The notes: generated by a model from the sequence alone, not told the origin. Positions 1-9,210 are shown, counted from the first letter of the stretch. The stretch is 64,000 nucleotides of DNA from Amycolatopsis sp. CA-126428 (GCF_002904335.1 NZ_PPHF01000187.1:142442-206441); one strand, 5' to 3'. Made by a program: numbers and translations.

Positions 1-1
1 C

Positions 2-1465
2 GGCTCGCCGGACGTCGCCTTCCCGCGGCTGAACGCGTTCTCGTACTGGCTGTACCTCTTCGGCGGCCTGATCGTGCTGTCCGGCTTCCTGACCCCGGGT
101 GGCGCCGCCGACTTCGGCTGGTTCGCCTACACCCCGCTGTCGGACGCCATCCACTCGCCGGGCGTCGGCGCGGACCTGTGGATCTCCGGCCTGGTGGTCT
201 CCGGTCTCGGCACCATCCTCGGCGCGGTCAACATGATCACCACCGTGGTCTGCCTGCGCGCGCCGGGCATGACGATGTACCGGATGCCGATCTTCACCTG
301 GAACATCCTGGTCACGAGCATCCTGATCCTGCTCGCCTTCCCGATCCTGACCGCGGCCCTGATGGGCCTGCTGGCGGACCGGCACCTCGGGGCGCACGTG
401 TTCGACCCCGAAAACGGCGGCGTGATCCTCTGGCAGCACCTGTTCTGGTTCTTCGGCCATCCCGAGGTGTACATCGTCGCGCTGCCGTTCTTCGGCATCG
501 TGTCGGAGATCTTCCCGGTGTTCAGCCGCAAGCCGCTGTTCGGCTACAAGAGCCTGGTCTGGGCGACGCTGGCCATCGCGGCGCTGTCGGTCGCGGTGTG
601 GGCGCACCACATGTACGCCACCGGCGCCGTGCTGCTGCCGTTCTTCTCCTTCATGACGTTCCTGATCGCCGTCCCGACCGGCATCAAGTTCTTCAACTGG
701 ATCGGCACGATGTGGAAGGGCCAGCTGTCCTTCGAGACGCCGATGATCTTCTCGATGGGCTTCATCGTCACGTTCCTCTTCGGCGGCCTGACCGGCATCC
801 TGCTGGCCGCGCCGGCGATCGACTTCCACGTGTCGGACAGCTACTTCGTCGTCGCGCACTTCCACTACGTGCTCTACGGCACGATCGTGTTCGCCACCTT
901 CGCCGGCATCTACTTCTGGTTCCCGAAGATCACCGGCCGGATGATGGACGAGAAGCTGGGCAAGTGGCACTTCTGGACCACGTTCATCGGCTTCCACGGC
1001 ACGTTCCTCGTCCAGCACTGGCTGGGTGCCGAGGGCATGCCGCGCCGGTACGCGGACTACCTGACCAGTGACGGCTTCACCACGCTGAACACGATCTCCA
1101 CGATCGGTGCGTACATCCTCGGTGCCTCGACGCTGCCGTTCATCTGGAACGTCTTCAAGAGCTACCGGTACGGCGAGATCGTCACGGTGGACGACCCGTG
1201 GGGCTACGGCAACTCACTCGAGTGGGCGACGTCCTGCCCGCCGCCGCGGCACAACTTCACCGAGCTGCCCCGGATCCGCTCCGAGCGGCCCGCGTTCGAG
1301 CTGCACTACCCGCACATGATCGAGCGCATCCACAACGAGGGTGAGATCGGTTTCTTCGGGAAGCAGAAGGTCAACAGCCACGCGGCGCCGTCGCAGGTGC
1401 TCACCGAAGCGGTGATCCCGGGAGACCACTCCAAGGACAACGCGAGCGAGCAAGGCGACAAGTAA
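2..1465 (+). CDS. ctaD: Cytochrome c oxidase subunit I, C-terminal part (5' truncated by window)
   Basis: Catalytic subunit of the aa3-type terminal oxidase, which reduces oxygen to water and pumps protons in the cell membrane. The frame is open from base 2, so the N-terminus lies outside the window; about 487 residues are visible of a family near 570. Visible haem-copper signatures are HPEVY near base 466 (CuB histidine and cross-linked tyrosine), the HH pair of AHHMY near 604, and AHFHYV near 857, which carries haem a3 and CuB ligands. Many hydrophobic helices fit the 12-helix fold. The tail after the last helix is hydrophilic. serB follows in the same direction, an order also found in mycobacteria. 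Identity is very sure. Confidence 0.97.
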   Translation, partial: GSPDVAFPRLNAFSYWLYLFGGLIVLSGFLTPGGAADFGWFAYTPLSDAIHSPGVGADLWISGLVVSGLGTILGAVNMITTVVCLRAPGMTMYRMPIFTWNILVTSILILLAFPILTAALMGLLADRHLGAHVFDPENGGVILWQHLFWFFGHPEVYIVALPFFGIVSEIFPVFSRKPLFGYKSLVWATLAIAALSVAVWAHHMYATGAVLLPFFSFMTFLIAVPTGIKFFNWIGTMWKGQLSFETPMIFSMGFIVTFLFGGLTGILLAAPAIDFHVSDSYFVVAHFHYVLYGTIVFATFAGIYFWFPKITGRMMDEKLGKWHFWTTFIGFHGTFLVQHWLGAEGMPRRYADYLTSDGFTTLNTISTIGAYILGASTLPFIWNVFKSYRYGEIVTVDDPWGYGNSLEWATSCPPPRHNFTELPRIRSERPAFELHYPHMIERIHNEGEIGFFGKQKVNSHAAPSQVLTEAVIPGDHSKDNASEQGDK

Positions 1466-1479
1466 CACCCTGATCGAGT

Positions 1480-1518
1480 GAGCGCGTGCCCGGCTGATGT
1501 GAAGCCGGGCACGCGCTC
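1480..1518 (+). terminator. Strong hairpin terminator after ctaD
   Basis: A perfect 16-bp inverted repeat (1480-1495 with 1503-1518) around a 7-base loop lies 14 bases after the ctaD stop. There is no run of T after it, as is usual for actinobacterial hairpin terminators. It separates ctaD from serB. Confidence 0.8.
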
Positions 1519-1581
1519 TACTTATGTCCGAGCCCGGACCGGCAGACTGACGGTGCAGCGTTGCCGAACGAGGGATGACCA

Positions 1582-2811
1582 GTGACCCAGACCCCCGTCC
1601 TGATCACGACGACCGGCCCCGACAAGCCGGGTGTCTCGTCCGTGCTGTTCGCCGTGCTGACCCGGCACGACGTCGACGTGCTCGACGTCGAGCAGGTGGT
1701 CATCCGCGGGCAGCTCGTGCTCGGGGTGCTCGCCGGGGTCTACCGCGACCCGGAGGGCCTGCAGGAGACGGTCGAGCAGGCGATGGCGTCCGTCGGCATG
1801 AACGTCGACGTGAAGATCGGCAGCGCGATCGGTGACGACCCGTTCGCGCTCGGCCGCCGCGACTCCTCCCACGTGCTGGTGGTGCTGGGCCGGCCGGTGA
1901 CCGCGCGGGGCTTCTCCGAGGTCGCGCGCCGGCTGGCCGCGCTGGGTGCCAACATCGACGCGATCCGCAGCGTCGCCGACTACCCCGTGACCGGGCTCGA
2001 GCTGTACGTCTCGGCCGACGAGGACACTCCGGAAGCCGATGCCGCGCTGCGCTCGGAACTCGCCGACGCCGCGGTCGAGGCCGGCGTCGACATCGCCGTG
2101 GAGCGAGCCGGCATCATGCGCCGGGCCAAGCGGCTCGTCGTGTTCGACGTGGACTCGACCCTGATCCAGGGCGAGGTCATCGAAATGCTGGGCGCGCACG
2201 CCGGGGTCGAGCCGGAGATCCGCGAGATCACCGAAGCGGCGATGCGCGGCGAGCTGAACTTCACCGAGTCGCTGGAACGGCGGGTCGCGCTGCTGGCCGG
2301 TCTGCCCGCGACGGCGATCGACCAGGTCGCCGCGTCGATCGAGCTGACCCCGGGCGCCCGCACCACGATCCGGACGCTCAAGCGGATGGGCTTCCGCACC
2401 GGCGTCGTTTCGGGCGGCTTCACCCAGGTCATCGACGGCCTCGTGGAGGAACTGGGCCTCGACTTCGCGGTGGCGAACGAACTCGAGATCGTCGACGGCA
2501 AGCTCACCGGGAAGGTCATCGGCGACGTCGTCGATCGCGCGGGCAAGGCGAAGGTGCTTCGCCGCTTCGCCGCCGAGTACGACATCCCGCTCGAGCAGTG
2601 CGTCGCCGTCGGGGACGGCGCCAACGACATCGACATGCTCTCGGCCGCGGGCATGGGTGTCGCGTTCAACGCGAAGCCGGCGCTGCGCGAGGTGGCCGAC
2701 ACCGCGCTGTCGCACCCGTACCTCGACGCCGTGCTGTTCGTGCTCGGCCTCACCCGCGGCGAGGTCGAAGCGGCCGACGCCGCCGACGGGTTCGAGCTGA
2801 TGCGTCCGTGA
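1582..2811 (+). CDS. serB: Phosphoserine phosphatase with N-terminal ACT domains
   Basis: Last step of serine synthesis: hydrolyses O-phosphoserine to serine in the cytoplasm. The 409-residue protein has a regulatory ACT-type region (about 1-165), which probably senses serine, followed by a HAD phosphatase domain. The HAD nucleophile motif DVDST is at residues 189-193, a GVVSGGF segment gives motif II, and the VGDGAND motif near 344 binds magnesium. Length and layout match mycobacterial SerB2. The GTG at 1582 starts the first ACT strand directly. The next gene starts inside the stop codon, which suggests translational coupling. Confidence 0.95.
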   Translation: MTQTPVLITTTGPDKPGVSSVLFAVLTRHDVDVLDVEQVVIRGQLVLGVLAGVYRDPEGLQETVEQAMASVGMNVDVKIGSAIGDDPFALGRRDSSHVLVVLGRPVTARGFSEVARRLAALGANIDAIRSVADYPVTGLELYVSADEDTPEADAALRSELADAAVEAGVDIAVERAGIMRRAKRLVVFDVDSTLIQGEVIEMLGAHAGVEPEIREITEAAMRGELNFTESLERRVALLAGLPATAIDQVAASIELTPGARTTIRTLKRMGFRTGVVSGGFTQVIDGLVEELGLDFAVANELEIVDGKLTGKVIGDVVDRAGKAKVLRRFAAEYDIPLEQCVAVGDGANDIDMLSAAGMGVAFNAKPALREVADTALSHPYLDAVLFVLGLTRGEVEAADAADGFELMRP

Positions 2812-3587
2812 GCAGCGTTCTCGACCCCCTGGGCGCCCGCTACGCCTTCTGGCTGGGGCTTCCGGCCGAAGACACTTCGGACACCTCCGACGAGCTCCCC
2901 GAGGAAGTCCGCGCGATGCCGGTCATCCTCCGCATCGAACGCGCCGAGCCGCCGGGCCGCACGCCGCTGCTGGAGGCGGCGGCCGCGGCGGCGCTGGCGG
3001 TGTGCCTCGACGAGCGTGCCCAGCCCGGCGGCGAGTGGGCCGAGCCGATGCACGCCTGGCTCGACAACCGGATCCGGAAGGTCGCGCGGCGGGCGCGGGG
3101 CGCGCACTGGGCGGCCGTCCAGGAGCTGCCGGGCGTCACCGTCGAGGTCGACGGCGCCGAGGCGCGGGCGCTCGTGCCGGGGCTGGTCACCGAGACGCCC
3201 AAGGAAGTCGCGCGGCTGCAGATCTCCGGCAGCGAACTGCCGCCGGACGAGCCGGGCCCGCTCCCGGACGGTGTCCCGCTGCTGCTGCTCAACCCGCACG
3301 TGCCGATGACAGTCGGCAAGGGTGCCGCCCAGGTCGGCCACGCGACGATGCTCCTCGCCGCGTTGCTGGGCGACGCGGAGCGGGCCGCCTGGGCCGATCG
3401 GGACTTCCGGGTCGCCGTGCGCACGGCGAGCCCCGTGCGGTGGAAGGAACTGCACCCCGGCGACGACCCGGAAGGCGCGTGGCGGCGCGACCGCGTCATC
3501 GCCGTGCGGGACGCCGGGTTCACCGAGGTCGACCCGGGCACGATCACGGTGCTCGCCCAATGGGCGCCGGAACAAGCGTCCCCCTGA
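2808..3587 (+). CDS. Pth2-type peptidyl-tRNA hydrolase family protein
   Basis: Member of the PTH2 family, which releases peptides from peptidyl-tRNA; the actinobacterial long form has little direct study. The protein is 259 residues. Its second half holds the PTH2 signature, with MTVGKGAAQVGHA near residues 167-179 followed by WxxR and KV-like segments. The first 150 residues are a lineage-specific extension with DUF-like character. The GTG at 2808 overlaps the serB stop (GTGA), so the two genes are probably coupled. No frameshift is seen. An alternative role in tRNA editing cannot be excluded. Confidence 0.85.
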   Translation: MSSVLDPLGARYAFWLGLPAEDTSDTSDELPEEVRAMPVILRIERAEPPGRTPLLEAAAAAALAVCLDERAQPGGEWAEPMHAWLDNRIRKVARRARGAHWAAVQELPGVTVEVDGAEARALVPGLVTETPKEVARLQISGSELPPDEPGPLPDGVPLLLLNPHVPMTVGKGAAQVGHATMLLAALLGDAERAAWADRDFRVAVRTASPVRWKELHPGDDPEGAWRRDRVIAVRDAGFTEVDPGTITVLAQWAPEQASP

Positions 3588-3603
3588 GCCGGTTGGAGCG
3601 GGC

Positions 3604-4008
3604 ATGGGACTCGAAGTACAGCGCGACGGGCAGCACGCGTTCGTGGGGCGCAACGACCGGGGTGCCGAGGTCCGGATCGGCCGGAAAGACGCCGAGGGAG
3701 CGTTCTCGCCCGCCGAACTGCTGCAGATCGCGGCGGCGGGCTGCAGCGCGGTGACCGCGGAAGAGCTGATCACGCGGCGGATCGGCGAAGAGGCGAAGTT
3801 CCGCGTCGCCGTGAGCGCCGACCGTCGTGAAGGCGCTTCGGAGCTGGACGCCGTGCACGTCGCTTTCGACGTCGACGTGTCGACATTGTCGGCGGATCAG
3901 CGGGAAGCGCTGGCCGGCGCCGTGGACCGGGCGATCGACCGGCTGTGCACGGTGAGCCGCACGCTCAAGAAGGGGATCCCGGTGACGGAGACGTTCCCGC
4001 AGAGTTAG
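3604..4008 (+). CDS. OsmC/Ohr family peroxide-detoxifying protein
   Basis: Small (134-residue) OsmC-fold protein that probably reduces organic hydroperoxides with a cysteine pair. One cysteine lies in AAAGCSAV near residue 48 and the second in RLCTVSRTLKKG near residue 115. This spacing and the C-terminal LKKGIPVT block are typical of Ohr/OsmC proteins. The ATG at 3604 follows a purine-rich stretch (ggagcggg). It lies 16 bases after the hydrolase gene and may be the third gene of a serB-led transcript. Its last four bases overlap the end of the convergent gene. Confidence 0.88.
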   Translation: MGLEVQRDGQHAFVGRNDRGAEVRIGRKDAEGAFSPAELLQIAAAGCSAVTAEELITRRIGEEAKFRVAVSADRREGASELDAVHVAFDVDVSTLSADQREALAGAVDRAIDRLCTVSRTLKKGIPVTETFPQS

Positions 4009-4346
4009 TTCTGGCTGGATTCCCAGACGACGTAGGCCTGGTCGGCGTCGGTCGTCATGGCCTCGATGAACTTCTCGTTGTCGAAGCCCGGCAGGGCCTG
4101 CAGGCGCTCGATGAGCGCGTCGGCCGCCGGGTCGCCGCTCGGGACCGCGGTGCCCTTGCCGTCGGTGCCCACCAGCATGAAGAACACGTCTTCGTTCCAA
4201 GGGCCGTCAGGGATGACCCTGACCATCACCGACGACAGGTCGGACCACGTGACGGCCTCTTCGCTGCCGTCCGCGAGCCGCCGCCGCACTCCGGTGTCGT
4301 CGACGCTGACGGTCCGGGACTGGGCGCTGGACGAATCCTGGGTCAA
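4005..4346 (-). CDS. Conserved actinobacterial hypothetical protein
   Basis: A 113-residue soluble protein with no signal peptide or membrane helix and no motif I can tie to a function. It begins with a Ser/Thr-rich stretch followed by a compact acidic alpha/beta domain containing SMVRVIPDG, DVFFMLVG and a C-terminal YVVWESSQ. The composition and codon use are normal for the region, so I take it as a real gene. It ends convergently with the OsmC gene with a 4-base overlap, and its start lies 58 bases from the end of dinG on the same strand. Function unknown. Confidence 0.75.
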   Translation of the reverse strand: MTQDSSSAQSRTVSVDDTGVRRRLADGSEEAVTWSDLSSVMVRVIPDGPWNEDVFFMLVGTDGKGTAVPSGDPAADALIERLQALPGFDNEKFIEAMTTDADQAYVVWESSQN

Positions 4347-4404
4347 CCGGTGCTCCCTTGTTGCTTCGGTTGCTTCACCGTACCGGGCGGTGCTGTGGAG
4401 CGCG

Positions 4405-6465
4405 TCACGCGGGCGCGGCTGCGTCCAGCCGGCGCAGTGCCTCCCGCACCACCTTCGGGTCCATTGTCGGCCAGAACGGCGGCAGCGACGCGCGCAGGAA
4501 GCCGCCGTAGCGGGCGTTCGCCAGCCGCGAATCGAGCACCGCCACCACGCCGCGGTCGGTGACCGACCGGTGCAGCCGCCCGGTGCCCTGCGCCAGCAGC
4601 AGCGCCGCGTGCGTGGCCGCCACGGTGAGGAACCCGTTGCCGCCGCGCGCTTCCACCGCGCGCTGCCGCGCCGAGGACACCGGGTCGTCCGGGCGCGGGA
4701 ACGGGATCCGGTCGACCACCACGAGCTGCAGCGACGGCCCGGGGACGTCGACGCCCTGCCACAGGCTCAGCGTGCCGAACAGGCACGTGCGGACGTCTTC
4801 GGAGAACTTCTGGACCAGCAGCGACGTCGCGTCGTCGCCCTGGCACAGGATCGGGAAGTCCAGCCGTTCCCGCATCTCCTCGGTGGCCTGCTTGGCCGCC
4901 CGCATCGAGGAAAACAGGCCCAGCGTGCGCCCGCCCGCCGCCTCGATCAGCTCGGCCAGTTCGTCCATTGTGGACGACATGAGGCCGTCACGGCCCGGTG
5001 GCGGCAGGTGCTTGGCCAGGTACAGGATGCCGTTGCGCCGGTGGTCGAACGGCGAGCCGACGTCCAGGCCGGTCCACTTCGGGCCCGAGTCGTCCGACGG
5101 CGCTTCCTTCTCCGTCGCGGCGCCGGGCGCCTGTTCGACCCGGGCCGCGCCGGGCGGGAGACCCCACTGGCGGGCCATGGTGTCGAACGTGCCGCCCAGC
5201 GTCAGCGTCGCCGACGTCAGGATCGTCGTGTGCTGGTTGAACACCCGCTCCCGCAGCAGGCCGGCGACGCCCAGCGGCGCCACCTTCAGCGCCGGCGGCC
5301 GCGGGTTCGAGGAGTACTTGTCGCCGGAGAGCCAGACGACGTCGCGCTGGTGCGCCTGATCCTCGTCGAAGGCTTCCAGCAGCCGGACCGCGGTGTCGTG
5401 CACCTCGTCGAGCAGGGACCGCGCCAGCTTGCGCGCGGTGGCCCCCTCGACGTCCTCCTTGCGGTCGGAACCCAGCGCCGTGATGCACCGGTGCGCGGCG
5501 TCGCGGACCGCCGGGATCGCGCCCTTCAGCGGCCGCGGCAGCTCGTCCATCCGGCCCGCGGGCAGGTCGTCGACGATCAGGGCCAGCCCGTCACCCGCTT
5601 CCAGCAGGCCGTCGGCGACGTCGGCGTCGATCAGCTTGCCGCAGCGGCGCGCGGCGGCCGCGCACATCGCGCTGGTCAGCTCGCCGGTGGCGACCGAGGT
5701 GACCCGGTCGACCAGGTCGTGCGCCTCGTCGATGATCACCACGTCGTGGTCCGGCAGGACCTGGTAGCCCTGCAGCGCGTCGATCGCCAGCAGCGCGTGG
5801 TTGGTGACGATGACGTCGGCGCGGCCGGCCTCGGCGCGGGCCTTCTCGGCGAAGCAGTCCGTGCCGACGGGACAGCGCGAAGCGCCGAGACATTCCTTCG
5901 CCGTCACGGAAACCTGGCGCCACGCCTGGTCGGTGACGCCGGGGACCAGCTCGTCGCGATCGCCGGTCTCGGTGTCCGACGCCCACTCCCGCAGCCGCGT
6001 GACCTCCTTGCCCAGCCGGGACACCGCGAACGGGTCGAACAGCTGGGCGTCCTCCGGCTCGTCCGGCGCGCCGGAATCCAGCCGGTGCAGGCACATGTAG
6101 TTGCGGCGGCCCTTGAGGATCGCGAAGGTCGGCTCGCGGCCCAGCGGCTTCTTCAGCGCCTTCGCCAGGCGCGGGAGGTCACGGTCGACGAGCTGGCGCT
6201 GCAGCGCGATCGTGGCCGTGGAGACCACGACCGTGGCCTCCTTCTCGACGGCGTGCCGGATCGCGGGCACGAGGTAGGCCAGCGACTTGCCGGTGCCGGT
6301 GCCGGCCTGCACGGCCAGGTGCTCACCGGTGCGGATGGCGCGGCCGACGGCGTCGGCCATCTGCACCTGCCCTGGGCGTTCGGCACCGCCTACGGACTCC
6401 ACCGCGTGGGTGAGGAGTTCGAGGACGCCGGGGAAATCGGTTCGGGCGGGCACAGCGACACACAT
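4405..6465 (-). CDS. dinG: DinG/XPD-like ATP-dependent DNA helicase
   Basis: Superfamily 2 iron-sulfur helicase that unwinds DNA 5' to 3' and is linked to R-loop and replication-conflict repair. The 686-residue protein has Walker A AGTGTGKS at 54-61 and DEAH at 246-249. Cysteines 125, 192, 198 and 204 are spaced as the 4Fe-4S ligands of the XPD/DinG family. Motifs of the second RecA domain (SLWQGVDVPG, QGTGRLHR) lie near the C-terminus. The frame is open far upstream, but homology begins at MCVAVPARTDF, so I chose the ATG at 6465. The gene is probably single, with bioY and its terminator upstream. Confidence 0.93.
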   Translation of the reverse strand: MCVAVPARTDFPGVLELLTHAVESVGGAERPGQVQMADAVGRAIRTGEHLAVQAGTGTGKSLAYLVPAIRHAVEKEATVVVSTATIALQRQLVDRDLPRLAKALKKPLGREPTFAILKGRRNYMCLHRLDSGAPDEPEDAQLFDPFAVSRLGKEVTRLREWASDTETGDRDELVPGVTDQAWRQVSVTAKECLGASRCPVGTDCFAEKARAEAGRADVIVTNHALLAIDALQGYQVLPDHDVVIIDEAHDLVDRVTSVATGELTSAMCAAAARRCGKLIDADVADGLLEAGDGLALIVDDLPAGRMDELPRPLKGAIPAVRDAAHRCITALGSDRKEDVEGATARKLARSLLDEVHDTAVRLLEAFDEDQAHQRDVVWLSGDKYSSNPRPPALKVAPLGVAGLLRERVFNQHTTILTSATLTLGGTFDTMARQWGLPPGAARVEQAPGAATEKEAPSDDSGPKWTGLDVGSPFDHRRNGILYLAKHLPPPGRDGLMSSTMDELAELIEAAGGRTLGLFSSMRAAKQATEEMRERLDFPILCQGDDATSLLVQKFSEDVRTCLFGTLSLWQGVDVPGPSLQLVVVDRIPFPRPDDPVSSARQRAVEARGGNGFLTVAATHAALLLAQGTGRLHRSVTDRGVVAVLDSRLANARYGGFLRASLPPFWPTMDPKVVREALRRLDAAAPA

Positions 6466-6519
6466 TAGCCGCCACCACCGACAGAGATCGGTGCTCCGTC
6501 GCGAACGGGCCACTCGCGT

Positions 6520-6550
6520 CGCGGGACCTTCCGGCGGGGAAGGTCCCGCG
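6520..6550 (-). terminator. Hairpin terminator of bioY
   Basis: A 13-bp perfect stem (6520-6532 with 6538-6550) and a 5-base loop lies 7 bases downstream of the bioY stop on the minus strand. It closes the bioY transcript before dinG. Confidence 0.75.
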
Positions 6551-6557
6551 GCGAGCG

Positions 6558-7145
6558 TCAGTCCTGGTTGCGGCCGGAGACCAGCTTCCAGGTCAGCGGC
6601 AGCAGGCCGGCGGCGACGACGATCTTGATCGCGTCCCCGATCAGGAACGGCGTGACACCTTTGGCGAACGCGGTCGACAGGTCGAACCCGGTCGACGCCA
6701 TCAGCCACGGCACACCGAACGCGTAGATCACCAGGTTGCCGAGCACCATGGTGCCCGCGGTGCGCACCGGCGTCCGGTCGCCGCCGTGGCCGGCGAGCGC
6801 GCCGACCAGCGCGCCGGCGAAGACGAACCCGACGATGTAGCCGGCGCTCGCGCCCGACAGGCCGGACGTGCCGTGCTGGAACCACGGCACACCCACCGCG
6901 CCGACCAGCAGGTACACCAGCATCGAGGCGGCCCCGCGCGACATGCCGAGCGACGCGCCGACGAGCAGCGCGGCGAACGTCTGGCCGGTCATCGGCACCG
7001 GGCTGCCCGGCACCGGGATCGTCAGCTGCGCGGCGGCGCCGGTGAGCACGGCACCGCCGGCGACCAGCGCGATGTCCCGCACGAGCGAGCCGGGGACGAG
7101 GTCGGCCAGCACGGGCCGCTTGCCGGCGAAGGACAGCGAAGACAC
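6558..7145 (-). CDS. bioY: BioY biotin ECF-transporter substrate component
   Basis: Membrane S-component that captures biotin, alone or with the shared ECF ATPase module. About 195 residues with six hydrophobic helices. Family segments are visible: a PVPMTGQTFA loop, a GAxxGxxRG turn, the GYIVGFVFA helix and a C-terminal PFLIGDAIKI helix. The GTG at 7145 is preceded by GGGAGG four bases upstream. An ATG seven codons earlier has no comparable site, so I took the GTG. No ATPase or permease partner (BioM/BioN) is adjacent, as in many solitary bioY genes. A terminator hairpin follows. Confidence 0.92.
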   Translation of the reverse strand: MSSLSFAGKRPVLADLVPGSLVRDIALVAGGAVLTGAAAQLTIPVPGSPVPMTGQTFAALLVGASLGMSRGAASMLVYLLVGAVGVPWFQHGTSGLSGASAGYIVGFVFAGALVGALAGHGGDRTPVRTAGTMVLGNLVIYAFGVPWLMASTGFDLSTAFAKGVTPFLIGDAIKIVVAAGLLPLTWKLVSGRNQD

Positions 7146-7327
7146 GAAACCTCCCGAGGTGAACAAGGCGACAACCGAGGTTAACGCTCGTTACCGTTCC
7201 GTGGACCCGCCGAGTTGCGTTCCTCACCGGCCACTCGTCCGGGTGGACCCGATCAGGGCGGGCGCGGGACCGGCCGATGACGAAAGGGCAGAGCTGCGAA
7301 CTGTCACGCCAACCGCGGAGGCCGGAC

Positions 7328-7975
7328 ATGCGAAACCCCAGGAAGCGGACATTTCGGTTGCTGGCCGTGACGACGCTGGCCGCTCCGCTCCTCGGCGCGG
7401 CGGCCCCCGTGACATCCACCGGATGGGCGTCGTCCGGCTCGGTCGACGTGACGATCGACAACGAGCAGGTCGTCACCGGTGAACTGGCGAAGTGCACCGT
7501 CGACGGCCCCTACCAAGGCTGGACGCAAGGCGGCGCCACGGGCGACATCGCGGTGTTCGGCGCCGGTAACACCGGCTGCGGGCGAGCCGGCGAGACGGCG
7601 ATCGCCCAAGCGGCCGGGCGCCGCTTCCGGGCGACCGTGCTGCAGCGCTACGGCGGCCCCGAACTCACCGTCCGCACCTTCTCCGCGAAGTGCGCGACGA
7701 CGGCCACTGGCAGCCAGGGCGAGGTGGCGGTCGGCGCCGTCGAAGGCGTCACCGTGCCGGAGGAGATCCCGCCGAACTACCGGATCGTCATCCCCGGCGG
7801 CGCCGCCGGCACCGCGCTGGCGACGGTCGTGCTCAACGAGACCGTGACCCCCCAGCCGCCGGACGGCAGCCTGGTGACGCACGCGGTGCACATCAAGCTG
7901 TTCCCGCAGGGCGGCCCGGCGAGCGGCGACATCTACCTGGGCACGGCCGCCTGCGACCCCTTCGGCAAGAAGTAG
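7328..7975 (+). CDS. Secreted protein of unknown function
   Basis: A 215-residue protein with a clear Sec signal peptide: the basic start RNPRKR is followed by a hydrophobic stretch ending near GAAAPVTS, cleavage probably around residue 27. The mature part is beta-rich with four well-spaced cysteines (AKCTV, NTGCGRA, SAKCATT, TAACDPF) that may form two disulfides outside the cell. Similar small exported proteins are common in Pseudonocardiales, but I do not recognise a function. The ATG at 7328 has GGAGG six bases upstream; an upstream ATG in frame lacks one. It converges on the aldolase-like gene one base after its stop. Confidence 0.8.
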   Translation: MRNPRKRTFRLLAVTTLAAPLLGAAAPVTSTGWASSGSVDVTIDNEQVVTGELAKCTVDGPYQGWTQGGATGDIAVFGAGNTGCGRAGETAIAQAAGRRFRATVLQRYGGPELTVRTFSAKCATTATGSQGEVAVGAVEGVTVPEEIPPNYRIVIPGGAAGTALATVVLNETVTPQPPDGSLVTHAVHIKLFPQGGPASGDIYLGTAACDPFGKK

Positions 7976-7976
7976 C

Positions 7977-8621
7977 TCAAGCCGTCCCGAAGCGCGCGGC
8001 CGCCGCGACGAATTCGCCCGCCCGCGTGGCCAGGTCCGGCAGGCTGCCGCCGGAGGACAGCGCGTCGCCCAGCAACGGCGTCGCCGCGGCCACCGCGATC
8101 GCGCCCGAGCGCAGGTAGCCCTCGACGTCGGCCAGATGGACGCCGCCGGTCGGCACCAGCGGGACGTCGGGCAGCGGCGCCCGCACGGCGCGCAGGTACG
8201 CGACCCCGCCCACGGCCGCGATCGGGAACACCTTCACGGCGGCCGCGCCGAGCCGCCAGGCCTGGTCGATCTCCGTGGGCGTCAGCGCGCCGCAGACCAC
8301 CGGCGTGTCCAGGGCCGCGGCACGCTCGAGGACCGCCGGGTTGACCGTCGGCGTGATCAGGTACGCGGCACCCGCGTCCACCGCGATGTCCACATCGGAC
8401 GCTTCGCGGACGCTGCCCGCGCCGATCAGCGCGGCTTCGCCCAGCGCCAGGCGCAGCGCGGTGATGGCCGCGGGCGCGCCCGGCGTCGTCAGCGTCGCTT
8501 CGAGCAGGCGGATGCCCGCCGCGTGCAGCACCATCGCGGCGTCGGCGAACCGCGACGCGTCGCCGGCGCGCAGGATCGCGACGAGCCGGTGTTCCGCCAG
8601 CGCCGCCCGCAGGTCCTTCAC
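7977..8621 (-). CDS. KDPG/KHG aldolase family protein
   Basis: Class I aldolase of the 2-keto-3-deoxy-6-phosphogluconate/4-hydroxy-2-oxoglutarate family, which cleaves its substrate to pyruvate and an aldehyde. The 214-residue TIM barrel shows the Schiff-base lysine K130 in VKVFP, catalytic glutamate E41 in LEATLTT, GAGSV (67-71), GALTPTE and PTGGV for phosphate binding. No other Entner-Doudoroff or hexuronate gene is nearby, so the true substrate is open. Its ATG overlaps the stop of the upstream nicotinamidase gene by four bases, indicating coupled translation with NAD salvage, which is an unusual pairing. Confidence 0.88.
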   Translation of the reverse strand: MKDLRAALAEHRLVAILRAGDASRFADAAMVLHAAGIRLLEATLTTPGAPAAITALRLALGEAALIGAGSVREASDVDIAVDAGAAYLITPTVNPAVLERAAALDTPVVCGALTPTEIDQAWRLGAAAVKVFPIAAVGGVAYLRAVRAPLPDVPLVPTGGVHLADVEGYLRSGAIAVAAATPLLGDALSSGGSLPDLATRAGEFVAAAARFGTA

Positions 8622-9196
8622 GCGGCCGGGCCGACGACGGCGGTGCCGGTGTAGGTGACACCCGCCTCGTCGAAGTCCTTCAGCGTCGCGTCGACCGTCG
8701 GCTGCGAGCCGCCGACGGTCATGTCCAGCAGCACCCGCACGCCGAAGCCGGCCTTCGCCGCGTCGAGCGCCGTCGCGCGGACGCAGAAGTCCGTCGCGAT
8801 GCCGACGACGTCGACGTCGGTCACGTCGTGCTCGCGCAGCCAGGCCTCCAGGGACTTCCCGTCGCGGGCCGCCCCCTCGAAGCCGGAGTACGCGGCGCTG
8901 TACTCGCCCTTGGAGAACACCTCGCCGATCGGGACGACGTCGAGCGCGGCGTGGAACGACGCGCCCGCCGTGCCGGCGACGCAGTGCACCGGCCAGCTGT
9001 CCTTGAAGTCCGGCGTCTCGCTGAAGTGGTCGCCCGGGTCGATGTGGTTGTCGCGGGTGGCCACGACGTGGCTGTACCCGCCCTCGGCGGCCTGCTTCGA
9101 AATGGCGGCGGCCGCGGCGGCCCCGCCCGGCAGGCCGAGCGAGCCCCCTTCGCAGAAGTCGTTCTGCACGTCCACCACGATCAGCGCGGTTCCCAT
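8618..9196 (-). CDS. pncA: Nicotinamidase (isochorismatase fold)
   Basis: Deamidates nicotinamide to nicotinate in the Preiss-Handler NAD salvage route; in mycobacteria this enzyme also activates pyrazinamide. The 192-residue protein has the expected triad D9 (VVDVQND), K96 and C138 (TDFCVRAT), plus metal-binding His/Asp residues in HIDPGDHF (51-57). An in-frame extension of 24 codons precedes the chosen ATG but has no family character; a purine-rich site (ggag) precedes the chosen start. pncB, the next enzyme of the route, lies 14 bases upstream on the same strand, and the aldolase-like gene overlaps downstream. Confidence 0.93.
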   Translation of the reverse strand: MGTALIVVDVQNDFCEGGSLGLPGGAAAAAAISKQAAEGGYSHVVATRDNHIDPGDHFSETPDFKDSWPVHCVAGTAGASFHAALDVVPIGEVFSKGEYSAAYSGFEGAARDGKSLEAWLREHDVTDVDVVGIATDFCVRATALDAAKAGFGVRVLLDMTVGGSQPTVDATLKDFDEAGVTYTGTAVVGPAA

Positions 9197-9210
9197 GGCC
9201 GGACTCCGTT

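Noticed and set aside
1522..2715. Long antisense open frame opposite serB
   Set aside because: High GC keeps antisense frames open; serB has clear family motifs and the antisense product is Arg/Asp/His-rich without domains.
7146..7260. Biotin-regulator operator upstream of bioY
   Set aside because: GTTAACG/CTCGTTAC-like bases are present but symmetry is too weak to name a BioQ- or BirA-type site.
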